Source: a virus
Strand: one strand, 5' to 3'
DNA length: 34,971 nucleotides
IMG/VR virus record: IMGVR_UViG_3300037575_000058
Span: 1 to 34,971 of that record
In this document: positions 1 through 7,904 of the stretch, piece by piece
How the letters are laid out: every line of letters starts with the position of its first letter
Position numbering within the stretch: the first letter of the stretch is position 1
The notes under the pieces: generated by a model
What the model saw: the letters and a program-made list of their open reading frames with translations, nothing else
What the model was told of the DNA's origin: nothing
Database searches by the model: none
Position numbers and translations under genes: made by a program

Positions 1-99
1 TGGTTGGATCCTCTCCACCCATTGCAATAGGAGCACCTGCTACGTTATTTACCATAACTACTGCTTTTGCGCCTGCAACTTGAGCTTTTTTCACTTTCG
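1..99 (-). pseudogene. Host PA-domain protein, downstream fragment, interrupted by the prophage
   Basis: Read on the minus strand this short flank encodes KVKKAQVAGAKAVVMVNN and then a GAPIAMGGEDP-like stretch, the second half of a protease-associated (PA) domain. Its first half is at the other end of the window (34863..34971). Joining the two through one copy of TTCG gives an uninterrupted frame across ...CDFVT-KVKKAQ.... PA domains are typical of secreted peptidases; in Bacteroidota they are common in M36 and S8 type proteases, but the family cannot be decided from these roughly 70 residues. The host gene is split by the insertion and presumably inactive in the lysogen. Confidence 0.85.
96..99. 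repeat. Target site duplication, left copy (TTCG)
   Basis: TTCG directly abuts the left terminal repeat and recurs at 34863..34866 directly outside the right terminal repeat. Keeping one copy restores the host reading frame, so the duplication is exactly 4 bp here. Mu itself makes 5-bp duplications. Confidence 0.85.
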
Positions 100-125
100 C
101 TTAATCGGCAAAACCAAATGTAAAG
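100..125 (+). repeat. Left terminal inverted repeat (transposase end site)
   Basis: Starts CTTAATCGGCAA and ends in the core ACCAAATGTAAAG (113..125). It matches the right end (34837..34862, read inward on the minus strand) at 23 of 26 positions. The element end is CTTAA rather than the TG usual for Mu family ends. The core is presumably bound by the transposase. Confidence 0.9.
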
Positions 126-300
126 AATTTTTGCGCTATGACCACCTTTTTACGCTGGACGATTTTATTAAAAAATAAAGCCGTTAGCATGAATTTTGGG
201 GTGCTCCAAAACTTAACTTAATTCCCATACCTCTTTGTTGTAATATAAACAGAAAGCCCTCAACTAGGAGGCTCTCTTATGCAAGATCATGTCTGTATAG
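126..300. other. Non-coding left end segment with terminator for the TS-like gene
   Basis: No convincing gene is seen between the left terminal repeat and the thymidylate synthase-like gene. On the minus strand a hairpin with an AGAGCCTC arm and a GAGGGCTTT arm (251..277), followed by a T-rich run, is a plausible intrinsic terminator for that gene. The rest is A+T-rich and may hold subterminal transposase sites, but no clear second copy of the terminal core was found in it. Confidence 0.5.
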
Positions 301-935
301 TTAGACATTCAAATTAAAGCTCAATCGATTCCCTTTTAGCAACTCCTTGGTTGCCTCTATATTATTCTCATAGATGTGTACATTGCCTAAGAATAACGTT
401 ATAGACTTCAATGGTAGATTGATTTGCCATGATATCAGATACAAATGTAAATGTCAGCTGGAAGCCCTAAACTAGCGTCACTAGAACGCTGATAAGCTGA
501 CACAACCAACTTTCCACGCTCAATCTGAAACTGAATCAAACTTAAACACGGCTGTTGGTTGCTTTCCACATCCGTACGACCTAAAAACAACACATAGTTC
601 TTACTATTGCGCTTTTCTTTGTTGATCTTTTTAATAAGATCAGGCAGCTGCTCAAAGTACGTTGGATAGCTATTGACCAAAATAGGACCGCAATAATCCC
701 ACCAGTCAATACCAGCGGAACGATATGCTTCAGTTGAGCGTTCGCCTTTCTGGAACAATTCAAGCTCTGATTTTAGCTTATTCCGAGCCATTCCGTGACC
801 TTCAAATATATCCAGCAAATCGCCGGGATTCATTCTCAGCTTTTGATCTGTTAAATACTTGATACTCCCTTTCTTGTTTGTTTGAACTTTTCCGTCGTTC
901 AAAATCTTACTTAAAATTTGATGATACTTATTCAT
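301..935 (-). pseudogene. Thymidylate synthase/dCMP hydroxymethylase-like protein, frameshifted
   Basis: The start is the ATG at 935 (MNKYHQILSKIL), not the upstream one. The frame carries a TS-like PCLSLIQF segment with the candidate catalytic Cys and the nucleotide-binding RSSDASLGLPADIY motif, then stops at 435. The expected C-terminus (HLYLISWQINLPLKS, then LFLGNVHIYENNIEA and so on to FNLNV) continues in the -1 frame to a TAA at 301. Restoring one base near 445..447 (TTTACATTTG to TTTACCATTTG on the minus strand) gives about 211 residues, shorter than cellular ThyA. Family members methylate dUMP or hydroxymethylate dCMP, and phages use them for nucleotide supply or DNA modification. This may be a recent pseudogene, a sequencing error, or less likely recoding. 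The gene sits apart from the late operon, between two terminators, like a moron. Confidence 0.75.
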
Positions 936-950
936 AATTGTATATTTGCA

Positions 951-1042
951 CTTCTCACGGATTAGGTAAAACAACAAAGCCAACATAGAAGATTTTTAGT
1001 CCTCCAATGTTGGCTTTGGGCTATTTTAAAATCCGTGAGAAG
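951..1042. terminator. Nested inverted repeats; terminator at the end of the left late operon
   Basis: A 13-bp outer repeat (CTTCTCACGGATT at 951..963 against 1030..1042) encloses an 11-bp inner repeat (AAAGCCAACAT at 976..986 against 1007..1017). On the minus strand the inner stem is followed by TTGTTGTTTT, an intrinsic terminator for the operon ending with the spanin-like gene. The outer stem may insulate the TS-like gene. Confidence 0.7.
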
Positions 1043-1065
1043 TTTTTAATTTGTTGGAGAACTTT

Positions 1066-1644
1066 TTAAAACCTCCTTTTAAAAGTGTTTAAAAGTAATT
1101 TTAATCGACGTTTAAACATGGCTAACAGAAGCCAAAACAACCCCAAAAGAGCTGCAACAATGTACACTCCTGCTGGAACTCCAATCGCCTTTTTATCAAC
1201 CTCTTTTGATTTCTCAAGCTGTTTGAATTTACTTTCTGTTGTTTCTTTATATTCTGACAAAGCAGTCAAAACACTGTCGTATTTCGTTTGATATTCTTCT
1301 TGCCATCTACTTACTTCGAATTTAGAGTTCGTTTCAGCACTTGCAGATCCAACGCCGGTTGCTATCATTTCAAAACCGTTTTCTGTCTGATCTATTTTTA
1401 ACCTGAATTCATCCGATGGATTTTGACCTACAAATTGCCAATTGAGAAAACTGGCCGCTTGCGTAAATTCGGAAATGCCAAAGCCTTTAAAATCAGACTG
1501 AACACTTAAGTTTACTTTGGTATCTTCTGAATTTTCAACCTTCTGACTGGCTTCGACCTCCGTTTTCTTAACGTCAACCACCTTCTTTTTGGCAACACAG
1601 CCAAAAAGAAGGAATATCGATAATACAATTACTTTCCAATCCAT
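1066..1644 (-). CDS. Spanin-like lipoprotein with C-terminal membrane anchor
   Basis: 192 residues. The N-terminus is a lipoprotein signal peptide ending in a lipobox-like LLFGC (Cys16). The middle is polar and partly coiled. The C-terminus has one strong membrane segment (about 156..176) followed by a very basic tail. An outer-membrane lipid anchor plus an inner-membrane anchor in one chain is the design of unimolecular spanins, which fuse the two membranes in the last step of Gram-negative lysis. It overlaps the muramidase gene by 16 nt and is the last gene of the left late operon, as expected for a lysis gene. The call rests on topology and context, not sequence similarity. Confidence 0.6.
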   Translation of the reverse strand: MDWKVIVLSIFLLFGCVAKKKVVDVKKTEVEASQKVENSEDTKVNLSVQSDFKGFGISEFTQAASFLNWQFVGQNPSDEFRLKIDQTENGFEMIATGVGSASAETNSKFEVSRWQEEYQTKYDSVLTALSEYKETTESKFKQLEKSKEVDKKAIGVPAGVYIVAALLGLFWLLLAMFKRRLKLLLNTFKRRF

Positions 1645-2207
1645 TTCTTTGCCTCTTTTTCTAATGATATATCATACCGTTCGCGCCCCCATTTCCTTGC
1701 CATTTCAACGAATTTCGCACCGTTGTAGATGTACGCTATTCTATACCAATCTCTATTTTTGACTGCCTGTAAAAGCTTTGCATCCGTTAAGATAAATCTT
1801 ACCAATGCACAAAGCTGTTGGTATTCGCCTTTTTTGAAATCATCCCACATAGCCCCAACACTTGCATAGCCTAAACGCTTCCAATGAAACCCCATAATCT
1901 GAGGCATTCCAATGCTTGTACTTTCCATTGCTGCATTGGCATTTTTCGCAAAAGCATCATTGAATGCAATCCATTCTTTGGACTGAACATCCACCTTATT
2001 TACAGACCATTTTCCAGATGGTGCAAAGGGCGCTTTTTTACGGAACCAGGAAGGCTCAAACTGTATAAGCAACTTGCCTGTTTTCGAGTCAAAACCATGG
2101 CCCGGTGTTTCTACTTTTACGATGGCCATCATTACGTCAAATGGCAACTTATTGACCTTTGACAGGTCTCTAATGTGTTTTATATTTTCTGTTTTCATAT
2201 TTTTCAT
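1629..2207 (-). CDS. N-acetylmuramidase endolysin (DUF3380 type)
   Basis: 192 residues. The segment VKVETPGHGF with a candidate catalytic Glu (E33), followed by LLIQFEPSWF and the later STSIGMPQIMGFHW and YNG motifs, is characteristic of the phage muramidase family PF11860 (DUF3380), which cleaves the glycan backbone of peptidoglycan. There is no signal peptide, so it needs a holin to reach the wall. The membrane protein at 7040..7411 is a candidate. The gene lies between the fibre genes and the spanin-like gene and overlaps the latter. Confidence 0.88.
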   Translation of the reverse strand: MKNMKTENIKHIRDLSKVNKLPFDVMMAIVKVETPGHGFDSKTGKLLIQFEPSWFRKKAPFAPSGKWSVNKVDVQSKEWIAFNDAFAKNANAAMESTSIGMPQIMGFHWKRLGYASVGAMWDDFKKGEYQQLCALVRFILTDAKLLQAVKNRDWYRIAYIYNGAKFVEMARKWGRERYDISLEKEAKKWIGK

Positions 2208-2211
2208 TTTA

Positions 2212-2844
2212 TTACCAAAAAATTAAACTTGCATTTGCTGGAATTGTAATTGTTCTTCCTTTATTTCCTCCTCTAAGAAAAATTCCTGAAGAGGTTACTC
2301 CTAATTCTAAAGCTTTCAGCACACTTCCCCCATCCCAACTATACTCACTCTTCAAAGAACGGTACACACTTCCGGCAAACCATGTAATATCCCAATTACC
2401 ATATGACTTTAAATGTACTGATTCATTGAAATTCCAACCGTTTATATTTGTTTCTATATTTATACTATAAATAGCCCCCGATGCTAGCGTTACGGCTGAA
2501 TTGAATGGGTATATTCGTTTCCAACCTAATTCAGTTATATTTTGGGTTGTACCATTCAAGGGTACTACTTTTAAAATAGATTGGTTGAAATTCATTTGTT
2601 CTAAATCCTGTAAGTCTAACATAAAGGATTTATTATTATGTGTTACGTACAAACCCGTAGTCCCTCCTGCTATTGGCGGTAATTTTCTCAATGTTAGTTT
2701 GAGTTGTGTGGAATCGCTTAAAGGACTTCCCCCATAATCCGTTAAAGTAATCGCTTTGCTGAATGTCTTATCTCCACCTATATATTGATCTGTAGCAATA
2801 TCCACCAACCCCTCCGTTTGTTTTGCCTTTATTTTTTTCGCCAT
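2212..2844 (-). CDS. Putative tail fibre/receptor-binding protein
   Basis: 210 residues. The first residues (MAKKIKAKQTEGLVDIA) resemble the start of the next protein upstream (MAKKIKQAQIEGQIV), suggesting a shared attachment peptide. The rest is rich in Gly, Ser, Thr and Asn with beta-like spacing and ends in PANASLIFW. It has no recognised catalytic motif. Position between the other fibre genes and the lysis genes supports a host-recognition role. The exact receptor cannot be inferred. Confidence 0.6.
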   Translation of the reverse strand: MAKKIKAKQTEGLVDIATDQYIGGDKTFSKAITLTDYGGSPLSDSTQLKLTLRKLPPIAGGTTGLYVTHNNKSFMLDLQDLEQMNFNQSILKVVPLNGTTQNITELGWKRIYPFNSAVTLASGAIYSINIETNINGWNFNESVHLKSYGNWDITWFAGSVYRSLKSEYSWDGGSVLKALELGVTSSGIFLRGGNKGRTITIPANASLIFW

Positions 2845-2853
2845 AAGTATGTA

Positions 2854-3837
2854 TTAGTATTGATAGAAAACTTCGATTTCATCGCTCACCTCTATGGGCG
2901 TTGCAAGTAATGATTGAGTGATCTGAAGAGCCATTCCAGTAATCGTAAATGATGAGTTCAATACTTTGACTCCGTTAACAAAGACGGAAATAGCATTAAC
3001 AGGCGTTTCTGATAGCATTAGATTCACCTTACCACTTACTATATTACCAGCCAAAACCCCAAAGAAATCATTTTTGTTTTTTAATAAATTTGCTGTTGTC
3101 AAGAAATTTTTACCACTTAACCAATCCGACAAGTCTTTTGCGCGCCAAAGCCTTCCTGCAGTGTCTGTACCTGTATTTAAATGCGATAAAGTACCCAAGG
3201 TATAGGTTGTGTCTATATCGGTAAATTGAGCCGTCTTGGTGGTGTTATTATTTAGCGTAACGGTTATAGTTTTAGTCCCTGTTCCAGTTACTGCTATACT
3301 TTTCAATCCCGTTGGATCCACCTCTTCTGTTAAAAACATAGAAGTGTCAATGGTGCCTGATAGCACGTCCCAATCTGCACCGTTCCAACACACATTGTCA
3401 CCTGCCTTCACTTCTTTCGTAGGATAAGCATTTACTATATTCCAAGTGTCACCCGTTTTATTTCCAGAGGCTGGAAGTTCCGTGTAATTGGTTTTTTGTC
3501 CTTTGTAGGTCATTACACTGGAAAGTCGTGAGTTAAGATAATCTACCAAAACCTTTGCGGAGATTACTTTCTTGGTGGTGTCTGTTCCTACAGAAAGTTG
3601 ACTTTCGGTAATAAGATCATATTCTGTGTTTAAATCTGTGAATTGACCACTGACTGATGTGCTATCAGAAAAGTTGATTTTTACCGTCTTGGTGGTGGTT
3701 CCTGTTATCTCAACAGAAACTATGGTCGGCGTATGATTGATGATTGGATTCTTTGGATCCGTATTGTCAACGCCCGTACCGACTACTGAATTTACGATTT
3801 GCCCTTCAATCTGGGCTTGTTTAATTTTTTTTGCCAT
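2854..3837 (-). CDS. Tail fibre protein with internal duplication
   Basis: 327 residues. Two adjacent modules share the pattern VEITGT..TKT....F.D.T...GQFTDL.TEY...LS..GTDT, roughly residues 40..110 and 175..245. This is an internal tandem duplication of a beta-rich fibre repeat. The N-terminal MAKKIK peptide is shared with the neighbouring fibre gene. The C-terminus (ISVFVNGVKVLNSSFT...DEIEVFYQY) resembles ends found on many phage fibres. Likely forms a trimeric fibre attached to the baseplate. Confidence 0.7.
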   Translation of the reverse strand: MAKKIKQAQIEGQIVNSVVGTGVDNTDPKNPIINHTPTIVSVEITGTTTKTVKINFSDSTSVSGQFTDLNTEYDLITESQLSVGTDTTKKVISAKVLVDYLNSRLSSVMTYKGQKTNYTELPASGNKTGDTWNIVNAYPTKEVKAGDNVCWNGADWDVLSGTIDTSMFLTEEVDPTGLKSIAVTGTGTKTITVTLNNNTTKTAQFTDIDTTYTLGTLSHLNTGTDTAGRLWRAKDLSDWLSGKNFLTTANLLKNKNDFFGVLAGNIVSGKVNLMLSETPVNAISVFVNGVKVLNSSFTITGMALQITQSLLATPIEVSDEIEVFYQY

Positions 3838-3842
3838 TGTAT

Positions 3843-4568
3843 CTAATTTTTATAGTAAATGATGTCAACCAAATCACCTGAATTGATTGCATAATCAACC
3901 AATGTGGAGTCAATTGTAATTGTATTATTTAGGACAGAATAGCAGTTTCTACCCACATAAAGTCCACGCACGTATAGCAATAGCATTGCGCTTGTATTGA
4001 CGGAATTCGGTAACACTATTTCTATGCTATTTGTTTTAATGTCACTTTCCGTGATTGTATGTTGATGGTTTTCAGGGACTGGATTACTTCCAACGGAAAT
4101 CGGAACATATTCAACCTCAAATTCTTCATCTTCGTCTAAAGAAACTCTTATCATATAGTCACCTACAATATCATCTGGAGCTCGTAATTTAGTAGCTAGA
4201 CTTTCTCGGAGCGCTTGAATTTTGTCATTGACAGATAAATTGAAATCAGATTGCTTTTGTGTGGCGTTAGTTCCTATTTCAGCATATTCTTGGGTTAATT
4301 CAACGCCACTGTCTTTGGGCTCTGTCAAATCTAAAACTTCCAACCATTCTTCTCTGTGGATATTGGACGCATCTGTAGCGGCATACTCATCATGGCTATG
4401 GTTAGAATTTGCTTTGTTGTCTAATGCGGTTTGAAGATTTTCTACATCGTTAATCGCAATGGGATCATCTTTGTGCCAAAAGCTATCAAATACATTCCAA
4501 AATTTATTCTCATCGGGCTTCATTCCATTTCGGAACCAGTTTTTCATGGTTGATAAGGATACTTTCAT
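3843..4568 (-). CDS. Putative tail fibre protein
   Basis: 241 residues. The N-terminal region (MKVSLSTMKNWFRNGMKPDE...FWNVFDSFWHKDD) is followed by NHSHDEYA, a pattern frequent in phage fibre shafts, and by a second HQHTITESDIK. The C-terminus (LYVRGLYVGRNCYSV...GDLVDIIYYKN) resembles that of the 327-residue fibre. Close spacing (4 to 5 bp) to both neighbours indicates one operon. It probably forms part of the adsorption apparatus; no receptor can be assigned. Confidence 0.65.
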   Translation of the reverse strand: MKVSLSTMKNWFRNGMKPDENKFWNVFDSFWHKDDPIAINDVENLQTALDNKANSNHSHDEYAATDASNIHREEWLEVLDLTEPKDSGVELTQEYAEIGTNATQKQSDFNLSVNDKIQALRESLATKLRAPDDIVGDYMIRVSLDEDEEFEVEYVPISVGSNPVPENHQHTITESDIKTNSIEIVLPNSVNTSAMLLLYVRGLYVGRNCYSVLNNTITIDSTLVDYAINSGDLVDIIYYKN

Positions 4569-4571
4569 CTT

Positions 4572-5423
4572 TTAATCTATTATAGGTTTAATGAATAATA
4601 CAATTCGATAAGGATTAACCACAGAAAATGGAACTCCCAAACCTGAGGCGTTAATACTTAAAGTATGTGAGTGCGCTCCTGAAGTGGATGTTGATACTGT
4701 GCTACCATTCCAGAATTCAAAACTTCCATTATCCTTACCACTACGACCATAGGGCACACCTTTTATATAAGTGTGAGAATGCTGACCTGCACTTTGTGCT
4801 GTTCCGGAATGGAAGTGCGGCCCGTTGTTTGCTTCAGTTAATGAAACTGATTTTACGCCGCCTGTCTTCCCAACTGCATCGAAATCTGAGTCTGATTCTT
4901 TAAAACCTATCGGTAATCGCCCTTGAAATTCAGTAGCCTCTTTCCAACCTGTAGGAATTTCACTTGCAGGACGGTTCCATAAAACGTAACTTCCTCCATG
5001 GGTGAATGGCTTACAGTATTTTTCTAACTTTTCAACACGCGCTAAAAGTCCGCTTAAAACGGCATTTGTAGTCACTCTTACAAAGTTTGACCAGGCTATG
5101 GAACCATGTCCACTTCCAAATTTTGCAAATCGTTTTTTATAAACAATTTTTTCTTCTCCATTTTCGAAGAATCGAGTTTCTTGCGTTTCTAAAACAACGA
5201 CACGCTCTTGTTTTACGCCTCCTTCAAATGGAAGTACTTCTCCATTTATAAATACAGTGCCATTAGTTACCCCAGAACCTGACTCATGACATCCTGTAAG
5301 AATGGTCATATTACCTGCAATAAACCCCAAAGAATTTAGTAATGAGTAACTATTTTGGAGGAAGTCTAGTGTGTCTGTTTCAAGTGGAAAACCGCCCGAT
5401 TGTTGTACGTCTATTCTATCCAT
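4572..5423 (-). CDS. Tail collar-domain fibre protein
   Basis: 283 residues. After an N-terminal segment (GGFPLETDTLDFLQNSYSLL), the C-terminal half has the tail collar signature: GWKEATEFQGRLPIGF, FDAVGKTGG, a row of His-containing loops (GPHFHSG, GQHSHTY, GAHSHTL) and the end NPYRIVLFIKPI. His loops of this type bind metal in trimeric phage fibres. The gene overlaps the upstream tail gene by 8 nt and precedes the other fibre genes. Confidence 0.8.
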   Translation of the reverse strand: MDRIDVQQSGGFPLETDTLDFLQNSYSLLNSLGFIAGNMTILTGCHESGSGVTNGTVFINGEVLPFEGGVKQERVVVLETQETRFFENGEEKIVYKKRFAKFGSGHGSIAWSNFVRVTTNAVLSGLLARVEKLEKYCKPFTHGGSYVLWNRPASEIPTGWKEATEFQGRLPIGFKESDSDFDAVGKTGGVKSVSLTEANNGPHFHSGTAQSAGQHSHTYIKGVPYGRSGKDNGSFEFWNGSTVSTSTSGAHSHTLSINASGLGVPFSVVNPYRIVLFIKPIID

Positions 5424-5925
5424 TTTGATTTGATATTAAATTGTAATTATTAATGATCTTATACCTTGTCCCAAATAATTTATAAAAGTCTACCAGTGAA
5501 CGAATATCAAAAACATCAGCTTTTGCTTGGTTCATATTGACAATAAAATCCACATTAGAAGTATAGGATGCAGACGGATAAAGATATTTCACACCCAAAT
5601 ATTTGGGAATCTGTTCACCCGAAGTGTAGATGTAATTTGAATCTACAATCATATCCTCTTCTACTCTTATTCGTCTTTCCTGTGGATCAAACTCATCGTT
5701 CAAAGCAGTTTCTAAATAACATTTCTGAAAGTTGTGATTCACACGGTAAATATTGTAGTCTCTGTTTTTGACAAAATGGTAATGCATTTGTTGCAAGGGA
5801 CTCATTAATGCTTGAATGTATGCAACTGTTTTGGGTTTACGCCATGCAATAGGTAAAAGCAAAATAACCAATTTGGATATGCTTAACTTCCACCATCCTG
5901 TTGTACTTTCTAAACTAAATCCCAT
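5416..5925 (-). CDS. Tail/baseplate protein downstream of baseplate J
   Basis: About 169 residues if started at the internal ATG at 5925 (MGFSLESTTGWW); the longest frame starts at 5940 and overlaps the baseplate J gene by 26 nt. No motif is recognised. In Mu the gene after gp47 (baseplate J) is gp48, a tail protein that links baseplate to fibres, and this gene holds that place. Near its C-terminus ADVFDIRSLVDFYKLFG is a likely structured segment. Assigned by position only. Confidence 0.6.
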   Translation of the reverse strand: MGFSLESTTGWWKLSISKLVILLLPIAWRKPKTVAYIQALMSPLQQMHYHFVKNRDYNIYRVNHNFQKCYLETALNDEFDPQERRIRVEEDMIVDSNYIYTSGEQIPKYLGVKYLYPSASYTSNVDFIVNMNQAKADVFDIRSLVDFYKLFGTRYKIINNYNLISNQNG

Positions 5926-6751
5926 AACTAATTCCATCAAAGTTTTCTAATTCAAAATAGCCGCTCTCTGGAATTTTCCGAACATCAATTTCTACATAGT
6001 TTCCATAGTTATTTGTCGCTGGATCAATCCAACAACTTTGTGCACTGTCTATTTGAACTAAACTAACGCCCTCAGCCTGCTCGAGCTTATTGGCAAGCTC
6101 TTGTAAACGAAGTTCTCCATTGAATGGAAGCTCCTTCATAAACTCTTTTAACGCTTCTTTTACGGGTTCTTTCCCGGTAATCCGATGAACACCGTTCTGA
6201 TCTAACAACAGAGGATTTCGGAATATGCGAAGCTGAAGCAGTAATAAATCAGGCTTGTAATTTATAATTGTGTAAGGAATTCCAGTAGCTTTAATCTGTG
6301 AAAGCCATTCAGCTATTGCTTCTATATGCGTTGCCGTGAGTGGCTGTAATTTTTCACCTTCTTCGGTCGCAATTTTACAAATAACTCTTTTTTCGTCTAC
6401 GCTTTCTGTTACAGCGGCGTACTTAATAATCTTTGAAGCTTCTACTTCATCGGGTGTGGCATTTCCATTTTTCCACACATCTGTCCCCGGAATTAATGTA
6501 TAGCCATATTGAAAGTTCAATAATTGATTACGTATCCAAATCCCATTGTGAAGCTTTTTGGAAGCAATTAATGTGTCTATTTCCTTTTTGTGCGTCTCAA
6601 ACATCTGTCGAAGCAAATCGATAACAAAAGCCACAATCCAAATCATATTGCCCCACACGGAGACCTTGCTGTCTGTAGTCAACTCTGCTAATTCAGGTTT
6701 TGATTCTTTGGCCTGATGGATTGCTCCTAGTATTTCTTCAAAGTTTTTCAT
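5915..6751 (-). CDS. Baseplate J-like protein (Mu gp47-like)
   Basis: 278 residues. The N-terminal region has a helical segment (SVWGNMIWIVAFVIDLLRQMFETHKKEID) and WIRNQLLNFQYGY, followed by VICKIATEEGEKLQPLTATHIEAIAEWLSQIKATGIPYTIINYKPD, the order seen in Bacteroidota baseplate J/gp47 homologues. The C-terminus has a wedge-like beta portion ending in NYGNYVEIDVRKIPESGYFEL. It lies between the LysM tail protein and the fibre genes, as expected for a contractile-tail baseplate wedge. Confidence 0.8.
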   Translation of the reverse strand: MKNFEEILGAIHQAKESKPELAELTTDSKVSVWGNMIWIVAFVIDLLRQMFETHKKEIDTLIASKKLHNGIWIRNQLLNFQYGYTLIPGTDVWKNGNATPDEVEASKIIKYAAVTESVDEKRVICKIATEEGEKLQPLTATHIEAIAEWLSQIKATGIPYTIINYKPDLLLLQLRIFRNPLLLDQNGVHRITGKEPVKEALKEFMKELPFNGELRLQELANKLEQAEGVSLVQIDSAQSCWIDPATNNYGNYVEIDVRKIPESGYFELENFDGISYGI

Positions 6752-6756
6752 CTTAA

Positions 6757-7062
6757 TTATTCAGCTGCTGTTATTTTAAAATCTATTCCAATAGCCCAAT
6801 AGGATATTCCTTCTGGTTGGGGTTGGATTACACTGCTTTCTAAATCCCAAGCTGTGGCTGGTTGGTGTTTTCTGTTTTCAAAGTAATTAGCCACGTCTTT
6901 TCCCTCTTTCCAATTCGGTATATTTAGAGTTTGTCCAGGCTTCAATTCAGCCGTTACTTGTAGCTGGTTTAATTTTGCTATTTCAAATGAGGCTAAAGCA
7001 GAACCGCAATACTGGATCGCGATATCAAAAACAGACTGATTATTTAATACCGTTACTTCCAT
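6757..7062 (-). CDS. LysM-like tail protein (tail protein X type)
   Basis: 101 residues. It opens with a LysM-like fold pattern: SVFDIAIQYCGSALASFEIAKLNQL...LKPGQTLNIPN. Small proteins of this kind sit at the baseplate or tube initiator of contractile tails and help organise hub and spike. It overlaps the upstream membrane/coiled-coil gene by 23 nt, suggesting translational coupling, and is followed 5 bp later by the baseplate J gene. Confidence 0.8.
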   Translation of the reverse strand: MEVTVLNNQSVFDIAIQYCGSALASFEIAKLNQLQVTAELKPGQTLNIPNWKEGKDVANYFENRKHQPATAWDLESSVIQPQPEGISYWAIGIDFKITAAE

Positions 7063-7411
7063 TTTTCAATAAAGTTTTAATTTGATTTTCACGGTCTTTT
7101 AATTCCGTCTTTAAACCCCGAACTTGACGTCGTAATAGTGAAATTTCATCTTTTAAAATCTTAATTTTATTACTCATCATTTGCTCGTATTCTAAAAAAC
7201 GAGCGTCATAACGAAGCTTCAAATCGTCTAAAATCTCTTTGTAATGGTGTGAGAGTCTTATGTCATTATCGATTCGGTCAGCTTTTACACTTTCTAATGC
7301 TTTTTCAACCTCAGCATTAAATTTCTTGCGCTCCAAAAACCAGAACAAAAGTCCACCCGCACCGAATACATAGCCAATAATTGTGACAATTAAATTTTGC
7401 ACCTCCTCCAT
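7040..7411 (-). CDS. Membrane and coiled-coil protein, possible holin
   Basis: 123 residues. One membrane segment near the N-terminus (VTIIGYVFGAGGLLFWFLE, about 9..27) is followed by a long charged helix with heptad-like spacing to the end. This topology fits either a holin of the single-membrane-segment type or a membrane-linked phage protein. It lies within the baseplate genes rather than beside the muramidase, which makes a holin role uncertain. No other small membrane protein is present in the late operons, which favours it by elimination. Confidence 0.5.
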   Translation of the reverse strand: MEEVQNLIVTIIGYVFGAGGLLFWFLERKKFNAEVEKALESVKADRIDNDIRLSHHYKEILDDLKLRYDARFLEYEQMMSNKIKILKDEISLLRRQVRGLKTELKDRENQIKTLLKNGSNGIK

Positions 7412-7412
7412 T

Positions 7413-7697
7413 TTATACGTTTATTTTAATTTGTTCATACCCATCCTTCAGGTCAATATTTGCATTTCGGTACCCATCGTACTCCAGTTGGATTTTTAAA
7501 TCCCTTTTGAATTTGTAGTGATTTGTGTTTTTCTTCAGTTGATTAACAGCTCCAAACCCAATCATAGGTGTACTCTTAAATTCACCTGCCAAAGAAATTA
7601 CCACATCTTCGACGTGCTGCGTGTCTGAGTGGGTAATTACAAAATCTCCGTTTCGTATGGCCAAATCGCCTTGAATATGTTGAATATCTTTTCTCAT
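7413..7697 (-). CDS. GP46/GpW-like baseplate protein
   Basis: 94 residues from the ATG at 7697 (MRKDIQHIQGDLAIRNGDF). An upstream ATG at 7751 in the same frame lies inside the preceding gene and is less likely. The sequence matches the gp25/GP46 style: early D.A..NGDF, then AVNQLKKNT...KRDLKIQLEYDGYRNANIDL. Such proteins join the baseplate wedge. It starts 5 bp after the 64-residue gene and ends 1 bp before the membrane/coiled-coil gene. Confidence 0.7.
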   Translation of the reverse strand: MRKDIQHIQGDLAIRNGDFVITHSDTQHVEDVVISLAGEFKSTPMIGFGAVNQLKKNTNHYKFKRDLKIQLEYDGYRNANIDLKDGYEQIKINV

Positions 7698-7701
7698 TCC
7701 A

Positions 7702-7896
7702 CTAAACCAAACTTCCTTGTATAGGCCCTCCTTGACTATCAACACCCACAACTTGTGCAGTTTTCACATAGGCATCAACTGCATCGCTCAACTTTGTTGC
7801 ATATCTTTCAATAGCAGTTCCCTGATCCAAATCATCTTTAAGCTCAATCAACATTGCTTTGATTTCTGTTTTTAGTGCGGTTTTGTTTAAAGCCAT
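7702..7896 (-). CDS. Small tail-region protein of unknown function
   Basis: 64 residues. The N-terminal two thirds is predicted helical (LKTEIKAMLIELKDDLDQGTAIERYATKLSDAVDAYVKTA), with a Gly-rich end (GVDSQGGPIQGSLV). Small proteins with this layout are common in Bacteroidota Mu-like phages between the spike and the GP46-like protein. Their role is unknown. It is 8 bp downstream of the spike gene and clearly co-transcribed. Confidence 0.6.
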   Translation of the reverse strand: MALNKTALKTEIKAMLIELKDDLDQGTAIERYATKLSDAVDAYVKTAQVVGVDSQGGPIQGSLV

Positions 7897-7904
7897 CTTA
7901 AATC

